Assembly: GCA_905216045.1 (NCBI GenBank)
Contig: CAJMSL010000057.1
Location: forward strand, 1-10,756
DNA length: 10,756 nucleotides
Origin: an uncultured bacterium
GTDB lineage: Bacteria > Actinomycetota > Coriobacteriia > Coriobacteriales > Coriobacteriaceae
Reading direction: 5' to 3'
A program made the translations under genes and the position numbers. Positions 1 through 6,666 of the stretch are shown here, in pieces. How positions within the stretch are numbered: the stretch's first letter is position 1; each line of letters opens with the position of its first letter. The notes beneath the pieces are model-generated. The model saw only the letters and a list, made by a program, of their open reading frames with translations, was not told where the DNA came from and searched no databases.

Positions 1-132
1 TGGCGGGGCGAGGTCCCGCAGGTGACCGTCCCCCACGCGAGCATGGTGGTCCGGCAGATCTCCCTCCTGCGGTCAGACCAGATTGACGGCAAACGGATCT
101 ACACAGAACTCTCCCACAAATCCCTGCGTTAA
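1..132 (+). CDS. 3' end of an unrecognised gene (possibly PemK/MazF-like)
   Basis: An open frame enters from the left edge and ends at TAA 130-132, giving 43 C-terminal residues that begin WRGEVPQVTVPHASMVVRQI and end in SLR. A strong terminator starts at the stop codon, so this is very likely a real gene end. The pattern of a VVRQI strand followed by a short helix and a final strand faintly recalls the C-terminus of PemK/MazF toxins, where a similar segment precedes the last helix. This is a weak resemblance over a short stretch, and no catalytic residue is in view. Treat the function as unknown. Confidence 0.5.
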   Translation, partial: WRGEVPQVTVPHASMVVRQISLLRSDQIDGKRIYTELSHKSLR

Positions 133-167
133 AAAGCAGCCGGCACCGCTTGGTGCCGGCTGTTTTT
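131..167. terminator. Two-way intrinsic terminator
   Basis: An 11-bp perfect stem, CAGCCGGCACC (137-147) with GGTGCCGGCTG (152-162), closes a GCTT loop. It is followed by TTTTT at 163-167 and preceded by AAAAA at 131-135, so it has a U-tract on both strands. It ends the gene at the left edge and can also stop leftward transcription coming from the dpaL-ygeY operon. Confidence 0.9.
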
Positions 168-186
168 ACAAAGGAAAGGGGATCTA

Positions 187-278
187 GGGGAAAACCGTTG
201 GTTTTCCCCAGTTCGTTCGCCGTTGGCGAACGAAGAAATTTCAATCATTTTCGCCGCGGCGTGTACGTGGCGAAAATG
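187..278. repeat. Three consecutive perfect hairpins
   Basis: Three inverted repeats lie end to end. The first is GGGGAAAACC (187-196) and GGTTTTCCCC (200-209) around a GTT loop. The second is TTCGTTCGCC (212-221) and GGCGAACGAA (225-234), again around GTT. The third is CATTTTCGCC (246-255) and GGCGAAAATG (269-278) around a 13-nt loop. All arms are 10 bp and perfect. The third, read on the minus strand, is followed by a moderately U-rich stretch and may act as a ygeY terminator. The first two have no U-tract. Their role is not known: a structured RNA tail or an intergenic palindromic repeat family is possible. Confidence 0.7.
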
Positions 279-303
279 CCTTGACCCAGCCCCCCTTCGA
301 AGC

Positions 304-1707
304 TCACCGGATATCGTTATCCGTGAGGCTCTGCCGGAACTCGGTGACGTCAGCGGTCTTGTTCTCGGGCTTGTACAGGCCGGGTACTGCGGCGTACAGG
401 GCGGCACAGGTCACCAGATCCTGCTTCCAGGTGATCTCATTGGGGGCATGAGCCTGGGACTCGGCGCCGGGGCCAAAGCCCACGCAGGGGATGCCATATC
501 GGCCCTGGATGGACACGCAGTTGGTGGAGAAGGTCCACTTGTCGGTGAGGGGACGGCCCTCCCGCAGGTGCATGGCGTCCCGCTTCTGGTCCGCGTCGGC
601 ATGGCCGATGCGCTTGTCGCCCCACAGGGCATGGTGGGCGTCCACCAGCGCCTGGACATGGGCGGCGCTCTCCTTGTTGATCCAGGTGGGGAAGAAGCAC
701 TCCGTCTCATAGACCTCGCCGGTCCAGGCGGGCCGGTCATACATGTACATGCTGACCTTCACGTCCTTGGCGTACTTTCTGCAGGCGGGGAGATCCTCGA
801 TCTCCTTCAGGCAGGACTGGTACGTCTCGCCCGCGGTCATGCGGCGGTCGATGGAGATGGAGCAGGAGTCGGCCACGGCGCAGCGGCTGGGGGAGGTGTA
901 GAAGATCTGGGAGGTGGTGCAGGTGCCGCGGCCCAGGAAGCGGGCGTCCTCGAAGTGCTCGGGGTTGTACTTGGGGTCGAGCATCTTGACGAGGCCCTTG
1001 ATGTCGGTCGACTCGTCGCAGCCGTTGTTGTTGAGGGCGCGAACGTCGGCGATGATGTCGGCCATCTTGTAGATGGCGTTGTCGCCGCGGTCGGGAGCGG
1101 AGCCGTGGCAGGAGGTGCCGTGAACGTCGACGCGGATCTCCATGCGGCCGCGGTGACCGCGGTAGATGCCGCCGTCGGTGGGCTCGGTGGAAATGACGAA
1201 CTCGGGCTTGATGCCGTCCTTGTTGTAGATGTACTGCCAGCACATGCCGTCGCAGTCCTCTTCCTGGACGGTGCCGACGACCATGATCTTGTAGCCCTCG
1301 GGGATAAGGCCCATGTCCTTCATCATCTTGGCAGCGTAGGTGGCAGAAGCCATGCCACCCTCCTGGTCGGAGCCGCCGCGGCCGTAGATGATCTCGTCGG
1401 TCTCGTAGCCCTCATAGGGATCGGCATCCCAGTTCTCGATGTTGCCAATACCGACGGTGTCGATGTGGGAGTCGATGGCGATGATCTTGTCGCCCTCGCC
1501 CATAAAGCCCATGACGTTGCCCAGGCCGTCGACCTTGACCTCGTCATAGCCAAGGCTCTCCATCTCGGCCTTGATGCAGGCGACAACCTCACCCTCCTCG
1601 CAAGACTCAGAGGGATGGGAGATCATGGCGCGCAGGAAGCGAGTCATATCAGCACGATGAGACTCAGCAGCAGCCTTGATCGCGTCGAAATCGAGTTCTT
1701 TAGCCAT
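304..1707 (-). CDS. ygeY: YgeY-type M20 metallohydrolase
   Basis: This is a 467-residue zinc-dependent M20-family amidohydrolase closest in character to YgeY, the hydrolase found in selenium-linked catabolic clusters next to diaminopropionate ammonia-lyase. The metal site is intact: SHIDTV with H81 and D83, GRGGSDQEGG with D114, the catalytic acid pair E149-E150 in QEED, H201 in SCHGSAPDRG, and H420 near the C-terminus in QAHAPNE. The length is normal for the family. The start ATG is preceded by AAAGG at a suitable distance. It lies 74 bp downstream of dpaL on the same strand, so the two are probably co-transcribed. The substrate is not established; an acylated or peptide-linked amino acid feeding DpaL would fit the context. 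The family assignment is strong, the exact role inferred. Confidence 0.9.
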   Translation of the reverse strand: MAKELDFDAIKAAAESHRADMTRFLRAMISHPSESCEEGEVVACIKAEMESLGYDEVKVDGLGNVMGFMGEGDKIIAIDSHIDTVGIGNIENWDADPYEGYETDEIIYGRGGSDQEGGMASATYAAKMMKDMGLIPEGYKIMVVGTVQEEDCDGMCWQYIYNKDGIKPEFVISTEPTDGGIYRGHRGRMEIRVDVHGTSCHGSAPDRGDNAIYKMADIIADVRALNNNGCDESTDIKGLVKMLDPKYNPEHFEDARFLGRGTCTTSQIFYTSPSRCAVADSCSISIDRRMTAGETYQSCLKEIEDLPACRKYAKDVKVSMYMYDRPAWTGEVYETECFFPTWINKESAAHVQALVDAHHALWGDKRIGHADADQKRDAMHLREGRPLTDKWTFSTNCVSIQGRYGIPCVGFGPGAESQAHAPNEITWKQDLVTCAALYAAVPGLYKPENKTADVTEFRQSLTDNDIR

Positions 1708-1747
1708 TGTTCATAACCTTTCAAACGAAGGAATCTACCTGTGAGGT

Positions 1748-1774
1748 GGCGGAGCGATACCTATTTACTCCGCC
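1748..1774 (-). promoter_or_regulatory. Intercistronic hairpin between dpaL and ygeY
   Basis: A perfect 7-bp inverted repeat, GGCGGAG (1748-1754) and CTCCGCC (1768-1774), encloses a 13-nt AT-rich loop just after the dpaL stop. There is no U-tract, so it is not a standard terminator. It could stabilise the upstream part of the transcript or lower ygeY expression relative to dpaL. The ygeY ribosome binding site lies outside the stem. Confidence 0.45.
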
Positions 1775-1781
1775 CCAACGA

Positions 1782-2996
1782 TTAGCAAGTGGGATATTCG
1801 CCTTCCCAAACAATACGGCGATACTGGTCGGGGTCCGTGTCGCCCTCGGTGGAGAAGCAGAGCACGGAGCTCGTCTTGTCCAGGCCGATGAGTTCCTTGA
1901 GCTCAGCGTACTCGGGATCGAGCATGAGGGTCTCGACCAGGCCGGTGGTCACAGCGCCGGACTCGCCGGAGATGACGCGCGGGTCGCCCTTCTCGGGAGC
2001 GCCCAGGGTGCGCATGCCGCGAGCGGTGACCCAGTCGGGGCAGGACACGAAGGCGGTGGCGTGGTTGCGCAGGATATCCCAGCCCAGAATGTTGGGCTCG
2101 CCACAGCACAGACCGGCCATGATGGAAGGCATGTCGCCGTCCACGATGCGCGGATCGCCGTCGCCGGCGGCAGCGCCCTTGTACAGGCAGGCAGCAGGCG
2201 CGCACTCAACCACGACGAAGGTGGGCGGGTTATCGGGATACAGGTTGGTGAAGTAGCCCACCACGGCGCCGGCGAGCGAGCCTACGCCAGCCTGGACAAA
2301 GACGTGCGTCGGGCGGTTGATGGCCATCTCGCGCAGCTGCTCGGCAGCCTCGGAAGCCATGGTGCCGTAGCCCTCCATGATCCAGGACGGAATCTTCTCG
2401 TAGCCCTCCCAGGCGGTGTCCTGAACGATGACGCCGCGCTCGCAGGCATCGGCCTCGGCGGCGGCCATGCGCACGCACTCGTCGTAGTTGACCTCTTCGA
2501 TGGTCACCGTGGCACCCTCGGCGGCGATGTTATCGAAGCGGGGCTTGGTGGAACCCTTGGGCATGTGCACGACAGCCTTCTGGCCCAGCTTGTTGGCGGC
2601 CCACGCCACGCCGCGCCCATGGTTGCCATCGGTAGCGGTAAAGAAGGTAGCCTGGCCAAAGTCCTTGGCAAGCTGATCGGAGGTCAGGTAGTCGAAGGTG
2701 CAGTCGGCAACGTCCTTGCCGGTCTCGTCGGCGATGTAGTTGGCCATGGCAAACGAACCGCCCAGAACCTTAAAGGCGTTGAGGCCAAAGCGATAGCTCT
2801 CGTCCTTAACGCACAGGTTGGACAGGCCCAGACGCGCGGCCTGGCCGTCCAGGCGGGCAAGCGGAGTGACGGTGTACTGGGGGAACGACTGGTGGAAGGC
2901 GCGGGCCTTCTTCACGTGGTCGAGACTCAAGATTCCCAAGTGATTGTCAACGCTCTTGGGCATCGTGTTGCTCGCCCACTGGATCTTATCGGCCAT
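1782..2996 (-). CDS. dpaL: Diaminopropionate ammonia-lyase
   Basis: This 404-residue PLP enzyme of fold type II (ygeX in E. coli) splits 2,3-diaminopropionate into pyruvate and two ammonia. The PLP lysine is K76 in RFGLNAFKVLGG. The family's TDGNHGRGVAWAA segment (122-134) carries D123, and VQDTAWEGY (191-199) carries D193; these correspond to the two aspartates known to act in catalysis and substrate choice in the enterobacterial enzyme. The phosphate-binding glycine loop QAGVGSLAG is at 235-243, and the C-terminal FSTEGDTD (381-388) is typical. The full expected length is present. AAGGAG lies 8 nt before the ATG. It is the first gene of a leftward operon with ygeY and is divergent from a PAS/HTH regulator, which suggests substrate-responsive control. 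Confidence 0.95.
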   Translation of the reverse strand: MADKIQWASNTMPKSVDNHLGILSLDHVKKARAFHQSFPQYTVTPLARLDGQAARLGLSNLCVKDESYRFGLNAFKVLGGSFAMANYIADETGKDVADCTFDYLTSDQLAKDFGQATFFTATDGNHGRGVAWAANKLGQKAVVHMPKGSTKPRFDNIAAEGATVTIEEVNYDECVRMAAAEADACERGVIVQDTAWEGYEKIPSWIMEGYGTMASEAAEQLREMAINRPTHVFVQAGVGSLAGAVVGYFTNLYPDNPPTFVVVECAPAACLYKGAAAGDGDPRIVDGDMPSIMAGLCCGEPNILGWDILRNHATAFVSCPDWVTARGMRTLGAPEKGDPRVISGESGAVTTGLVETLMLDPEYAELKELIGLDKTSSVLCFSTEGDTDPDQYRRIVWEGEYPTC

Positions 2997-3272
2997 ACGG
3001 TGAACTCCTTAAGTTCTCTCTTGCCGGCCCCCGCATACGCGTTCAGCCCGATCCCATTCACACGGCTGAACTTTTATGTGGATGCCAAACAAAAAGTTTG
3101 TTAGTAATGTTCTATCACACTTTTTGATTGGTATATCTAACGAATTGTTTGTTGCCGTAATCGGTACTTTTTCGCCGCCGAACGGTCACACAACGCAGCG
3201 ACGCTTTCGTAATTTGCGAACAGGTGTGGTTTATGGCACAGTGAGCCCAAACTAATTTTTAGGAAGGTACCC
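2997..3272. promoter_or_regulatory. Divergent control region of dpaL-ygeY and the PAS regulator
   Basis: This 276-bp AT-richer spacer separates two divergent starts and must carry both promoters. Two near-identical 15-mers, AACAAAAAGTTTGTT (3088-3102) and AACGAATTGTTTGTT (3139-3153), match at 12 of 15 positions in the same orientation, 51 bp apart. Each has the dyad AAC-N5-GTT. An 8-bp inverted repeat, GTTCAGCC (3041-3048) and GGCTGAAC (3064-3071), lies in the likely dpaL leader. TTCG/CGAA arms occur at 3206-3220. A possible extended -10 for the rightward gene is TGGTATATC at 3129-3137, but I see no clear -35, so the promoters are not placed with confidence. Confidence 0.55.
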
Positions 3273-3923
3273 ATGACCCCCGCACAGATTGAGTTTTACA
3301 AGCGCCTCGCACACGGTCTGGCGCTCCAATTTGGCCCCAACTGCGAAGTCGTCGTCCACGATCTGGAGACCGAGGACGTGGACCACTCCATCGTAGTGAT
3401 CGAAAACGGCCACGTCAGCGGGCGCAAACTGGGTGACGGCCCCAGCCATATCGTGTTTGAGTCCATGCACGAGGGCGCCACCGACGTACACGACCGCGAG
3501 CCATACCTCACCAAAACCACCGATGGCAAGCTGCTCAAGTCCTCGACGATCTTTATCCGCAACGACGAGGGCAAGCCCGTCGGCATTTTGGGCATCAACT
3601 TTGACATTACGCTCATGAAGGCTTTTGAGCGTTCGCTCGACGCCTTTACCGGCACCGGCGGCACGGGCTATACCGAGCCCGAGCCTATTACCAAGAACAT
3701 CGGCGATCTGCTCGAGGACCTGCTGCACGAGTGCGAGCAGTTTGTGGGCAAGCCCGCGGCACTCATGACCAAAGACGAGCGCATTCGTGCCATTGGCTAC
3801 CTCGACCGTCGCGGCGCCTTTCTCATTTCCAAGTCGAGCGAGCGCGCCTGCGAGTTCTTTGGCATCTCAAAGTACAGCTTCTATAGCTACCTCAATGAGG
3901 CCAAGGCGGCGGCCGGCGACTAG
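3273..3923 (+). CDS. YheO/DauR-type PAS and HTH transcriptional regulator
   Basis: This 216-residue regulator has the two-part YheO/DauR architecture. An N-terminal PAS-like sensor (about residues 6-118) contains the family pattern VVVHDLE (26-32) and ends with ILGINFDITLM (105-115). A linker follows, then a C-terminal DauR-like helix-turn-helix (about 178-208) with the typical RGAFLISKSSERACEFFGIS, in which an invariant RGxF precedes the first helix. DauR itself represses D-arginine catabolism in Pseudomonas; by analogy this protein probably senses an amino-acid-related ligand. It is transcribed away from dpaL-ygeY, the normal placement for a local regulator, and is the best candidate to bind the repeated 15-mer between them. 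The start is supported by AGGAAGG at 3261-3267. Whether it activates or represses cannot be read from the sequence. Confidence 0.88.
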   Translation: MTPAQIEFYKRLAHGLALQFGPNCEVVVHDLETEDVDHSIVVIENGHVSGRKLGDGPSHIVFESMHEGATDVHDREPYLTKTTDGKLLKSSTIFIRNDEGKPVGILGINFDITLMKAFERSLDAFTGTGGTGYTEPEPITKNIGDLLEDLLHECEQFVGKPAALMTKDERIRAIGYLDRRGAFLISKSSERACEFFGISKYSFYSYLNEAKAAAGD

Positions 3924-4009
3924 TAGGCACTCGCCTGGATTGCCCCTCCCCTTTTGGGCGCGAGTTCTGGAAAGCACGAATCCAAGACCGAGCAGCTTGG
4001 GAAGTTCCA

Positions 4010-4040
4010 TATAATCGATGTCATTGGTATTTCGAAAGGA
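4010..4040 (+). promoter_or_regulatory. Putative -10 box and ribosome binding site of the Ala/Pro-rich gene
   Basis: A consensus TATAAT lies at 4010-4015, with no good -35 at the usual distance. AAAGGA at 4035-4040 lies 9 nt before ATG 4050. Together they place transcription start near 4022 and favour the ATG at 4050 over the in-frame TTG at 3954, which would lie upstream of the promoter. Confidence 0.45.
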
Positions 4041-4049
4041 TGGAACAGA

Positions 4050-5036
4050 ATGGCGTTGAGCAAGGCATCATGCACCGGTCGCGGATTGATTCCGGCAATT
4101 GGTGGGCATGTGCACCGTATGTTCGATGAGGGTGAAGACGACCTGTTTTCGCTAAGCCTTGACGACGTGATGGATGATCGCCCGTGGACCGCCGACGAAC
4201 TCATAGGCGGTGGGGCTCGCCCGTCAAGCCCCAATCCTACACTTGCGCCTAAGCCCGCATCTGCACCGACTCCTGCGCAGTCGCCTGTTTCGACGCCCGC
4301 GCCTACGCCCGCACCCACTTCGGCGCCCACGCCCGCTCCCCGCCCCGCAAGCGACCCGTCCGAGACGGCGGCATTTCTCGCTGCAGCGACGCAGGGCAAA
4401 TCGGCCGACAGCACCGTTATGTACAGCGCCCAGCAGTTGCCCGTTCCTGCGGCACGCAAGCCTCCGGTCGCAAGGCTCGATGAACCCGTTGCCCATCAGG
4501 TTGCCTACGATTCCTGGGCTGCAGCCGATCTGGATGAGACCTCTACCGGCATGCCGGCGCTCGACGTTCCAGTTAACCCACTTTTTGCCGCCAACACGAG
4601 CGCCGCGGACTATGAGGGCGGTGCGGCATATTCCGATTATTCCGATGACTATGTTGGCACCAGTCGCATCGAGACCGAGGATTATGGCACCGCATCGAGC
4701 GATTATCTCAACGATCCGTACGCTGCAACGCCTGCACCGGAATATGACCCGGAGGCCGCGCCCACACCGGCGTATACCAAAAGCACGGGCGAAGAGCGCT
4801 TCGCCGATTATTACGTCGAGGAAAAGGCGCTGCGTTTCTCTGAATTTCCGCAGGCAGTCAAGGTTGCCTTTATCGCCATTGTCATTGCCCTGCTCGGCGT
4901 CATTGCGTTTGAGGGATTCCAGCTATTCCGCGGCCCCACCCAAGCGGAGTCGGAGACCCAGCAAAAAGAGGACGATAACCAGTACCTGGACATCAACACC
5001 CTCAAGGGCGACCCCAACGACGGAGACGACGAGTAG
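4050..5036 (+). CDS. Ala/Pro-rich single-pass membrane protein, function unknown
   Basis: I do not recognise this 328-residue protein. It has four visible parts. The first is a short acidic N-terminal segment (about 1-55). The second is an Ala/Pro/Ser/Thr-rich stretch with repeated APTP and PAPT units (about 58-105). The third is an acidic, Tyr- and Asp-rich region with recurrent DY pairs (about 185-255). The fourth is one hydrophobic segment, KVAFIAIVIALLGVIAFEGF (271-290), followed by a 38-residue acidic tail. There is no N-terminal signal peptide, so the long disordered part probably stays in the cytoplasm with the tail outside; that orientation is inferred. The composition and single anchor recall cell-envelope or division accessory proteins, without further support. 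The frame could open at TTG 3954, but a -10 box at 4010 and the ribosome binding site favour ATG 4050. It converges on the ATPase gene with only 37 bp between. Confidence 0.8.
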   Translation: MALSKASCTGRGLIPAIGGHVHRMFDEGEDDLFSLSLDDVMDDRPWTADELIGGGARPSSPNPTLAPKPASAPTPAQSPVSTPAPTPAPTSAPTPAPRPASDPSETAAFLAAATQGKSADSTVMYSAQQLPVPAARKPPVARLDEPVAHQVAYDSWAAADLDETSTGMPALDVPVNPLFAANTSAADYEGGAAYSDYSDDYVGTSRIETEDYGTASSDYLNDPYAATPAPEYDPEAAPTPAYTKSTGEERFADYYVEEKALRFSEFPQAVKVAFIAIVIALLGVIAFEGFQLFRGPTQAESETQQKEDDNQYLDINTLKGDPNDGDDE

Positions 5037-5073
5037 CGAGGGTTAAGGGAGGGCCGGAAGAGCCGGCGGCACA

Positions 5074-6396
5074 TTACGGCTCCAAAAGCCCTGTCATAAA
5101 GATGGGTAGATACAGCACGTCACCATCGCGGTGAAGATTACATTCCGCAAGTACCAGGGCGCGATCGATTCCGTAGCCCTTCGTTGCCAGTGCGTTATCG
5201 AGCGCCGCGTGGGACTTAAAGCTCTTGCCCGATTTGACCTCGATGGCAAGAACCTCCCCATCGAGCGTCTCCTCCACAAAATCGAGCTCGCCGACCTTTT
5301 TAGACGTAAAGTAGCGCAATCTGAATCCGTGGGCCTTGAGCTCTTGCGCGACAAAGCCCTCGAATGCCGCCCCCATATTCATGCCAAAGGGGCCTTCTGC
5401 CTCTCCATCAAAAACTCCTTGGGCAACCTTCTTGGAATATGAGGACATGAGCATTCCGGTGTCCAAGTAAAACAGCTTAAACAGATTTCGCTGCTCCCCC
5501 ATTAAAAGAGGCGCTACCGGAGCTGTCACGTTATACACGGGAAGCGCAACACCCGCCTCCGAAAGCCAAAGAAAATGGTCTGTCACCTGCGAAAAACGCT
5601 TAACACCGCTAATCGACGACAGCTTGAATCGCTTGTTTTTTGAACCGGCCTCGCTGGGAATCAAATCATAGATATCGCGAATAACCAAGCGTAGCTCGGG
5701 CGGAGCGTACTTTGCGATGTCATCGCGATACAGGGCGTGAAGATCGCGGTGGATGTTTCGAACCTCGTCGACATTGCGCGTCGCCAAGAAGGAATTGACC
5801 GCGTCGGGCATGCCTCCCACCACCACATACTGATGGAACAGATCGAGCAAGCGGTCATACAGGTAGCCGGGGAGCTCCTCCTCATCCTTTAGACAGCCCC
5901 TGAGCATGTCAAACACGCTGGCACCAACGCCATTTGCCCAGCAAAACTCCTCAAAGTCGAGCGGGTACATCTGGACCTGCTCGACATACCCCACCGGCAG
6001 GGAATCGATGCCCTCGAGCTCAACGCCAAGGAGCGATCCGGTAAGGATGTATCGAAAGTCGCCGCGCTGGACCAGGTATTTGATAAACGTCACCACGTTG
6101 GGGCATCGCTGCACCTCGTCGATAACCACGACGGTCTTGTTCGCAACCATCGGCTGCGTCGCAGCGATAGACATGCGCATAAGCAGGTCATCCGCACTTT
6201 TCGCCGCCAAAAACGAATCACGCACGGACGCGTCGGCGATAAGGTCGAACGTCACGACATTTTCGAACGATTCGTTTGCAAAGACGTTGACCAGATATGA
6301 CTTTCCTACCTGTCGGGCGCCCTTGACCAAAAGAGCCTTGTTAGGCGACGAGGCAAGCCAAGATTCAAACTGTGCTTTCGCTTTTCTCTGCAGCAT
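5074..6396 (-). CDS. AAA ATPase with DUF4143 C-terminal region
   Basis: This 440-residue protein is of the AAA_14/DUF4143 type common in gut anaerobes. The ATPase part shows Walker A GARQVGKS (26-33), Walker B VVVIDEVQRCP (89-99) with the acidic pair D93-E94, and a sensor-like LTGSLLG (118-124). The C-terminal half has AFEGFVAQEL (345-354), GELDFV (369-374) and AIEVKSG (384-390), the spacing of a PD-(D/E)XK-like nuclease fold, so it may act on nucleic acid. The biological role of the family is poorly known; links to toxin-like or mobile functions have been suggested. The frame is open to GTG 6429, but AAGGG lies 8 nt before ATG 6394-6396, so I use that start. It is monocistronic, with a 33-bp-spaced repeat array directly upstream. 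Confidence 0.88.
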   Translation of the reverse strand: MLQRKAKAQFESWLASSPNKALLVKGARQVGKSYLVNVFANESFENVVTFDLIADASVRDSFLAAKSADDLLMRMSIAATQPMVANKTVVVIDEVQRCPNVVTFIKYLVQRGDFRYILTGSLLGVELEGIDSLPVGYVEQVQMYPLDFEEFCWANGVGASVFDMLRGCLKDEEELPGYLYDRLLDLFHQYVVVGGMPDAVNSFLATRNVDEVRNIHRDLHALYRDDIAKYAPPELRLVIRDIYDLIPSEAGSKNKRFKLSSISGVKRFSQVTDHFLWLSEAGVALPVYNVTAPVAPLLMGEQRNLFKLFYLDTGMLMSSYSKKVAQGVFDGEAEGPFGMNMGAAFEGFVAQELKAHGFRLRYFTSKKVGELDFVEETLDGEVLAIEVKSGKSFKSHAALDNALATKGYGIDRALVLAECNLHRDGDVLYLPIFMTGLLEP

Positions 6397-6414
6397 AAGT
6401 GCATCCCTTATTAC

Positions 6415-6429
6415 GTGCTGTTTTAGCAC
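6415..6429 (-). promoter_or_regulatory. Small dyad in the ATPase leader
   Basis: GTGCT (6415-6419) and AGCAC (6425-6429) form a perfect 5-bp dyad just upstream of the ATPase ribosome binding site and next to the repeat array. It could be an operator half or a short leader hairpin. Confidence 0.3.
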
Positions 6430-6547
6430 TAGGATACACTTTTCCGCGGTTGTTAGGTGCTCATTTCGACACTTTTTCGAAGTTCTAAAGTGTGCATTAC
6501 GACACTTTTCCGTACTTTTACACGGGATATTTCGACACTTTTTCGAA
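6430..6547. repeat. Four motifs at exact 33-bp spacing upstream of the ATPase
   Basis: The 19-bp motif ATTTCGACACTTTTTCGAA occurs at 6463-6481 and again without change at 6529-6547. A variant, ATTACGACACTTTTCCGTA, lies at 6496-6514, and a degenerate copy keeping ACACTTTTCCG lies at 6430-6448. The starts are 33 bp apart each time, about three helical turns, so a protein would meet all four on one face of the DNA. The third copy is also one arm of a dyad, AAAGTGT (6487-6493) and ACACTTT (6502-6508). The array ends 34 bp before the ATPase start codon, so it covers the promoter region. Function is inferred as cooperative regulator binding. Confidence 0.8.
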
Positions 6548-6569
6548 TTTAAGCCTAACAGCAGCCGGC

Positions 6570-6617
6570 GAAATCAAGCGCCGCTTGCACGTCATTTCGC
6601 AGGCGGCGCTTGATTTC
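6570..6617. repeat. 15-bp perfect inverted repeat
   Basis: GAAATCAAGCGCCGC (6570-6584) and GCGGCGCTTGATTTC (6603-6617) are exact reverse complements with an 18-nt loop. No U-tract follows on either strand, so it is not a normal terminator. It lies between the 33-bp array and the riboswitch-like leader. The upstream ATPase points away, so there is no rightward gene here for it to end. Confidence 0.75.
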
Positions 6618-6639
6618 TGTCCGTACACGTTGATAGACT
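6610..6639 (+). promoter_or_regulatory. Weak candidate promoter for the riboswitch leader
   Basis: TTGATT (6610-6615) and TAGACT (6634-6639), 18 bp apart, each match four of six consensus bases and would start the transcript near 6646. This is the only pair I find at a sensible distance upstream of the riboswitch-like fold, but the match is poor. Confidence 0.25.
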
Positions 6640-6666
6640 TTCTCTTGCCCGCAAGGAGCGGGCGCG

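Noticed and set aside
223..1716. A 497-codon plus-strand open frame
   Set aside because: It is antisense to ygeY, reads as Gly/Ala/Val/Asp/Leu-rich repeats and has no family features; it arises from GC-biased third positions of the real gene.
1707..3104. A 465-codon plus-strand open frame
   Set aside because: It is the antisense shadow of dpaL, with the same artificial composition and no ribosome binding site.
3225..3240. CRP-like site TGTG-N8-CACA
   Set aside because: It lacks the flanking TGTGA/TCACA symmetry, and no cAMP-CRP regulation is suggested for this lineage.
3252..3728. A 158-codon minus-strand open frame
   Set aside because: It is antisense to the PAS/HTH regulator, whose domains are clear.
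3930..3964. Terminator after the PAS regulator
   Set aside because: CTCGC/GCGAG and GCCC/GGGC arms can pair, but no U-tract follows.
5053..5067. Terminator between the two convergent genes
   Set aside because: GCCGG-AAGAG-CCGGC is only 5 bp and has no U-tract on either strand.
6394..6429. GTG 6429 as the ATPase start
   Set aside because: The ATG at 6394-6396 has a well-placed AAGGG, and the extension would overlap the small leader dyad.
6430..6547. CRISPR array
   Set aside because: Four 19-bp motifs at 33-bp pitch leave only 14 bp between them, one copy is degenerate, and no cas gene is present.
5906..6613. A 235-codon plus-strand open frame
   Set aside because: It is antisense to the ATPase, and its end is only the translated 33-bp repeats (recurrent RHF peptides).
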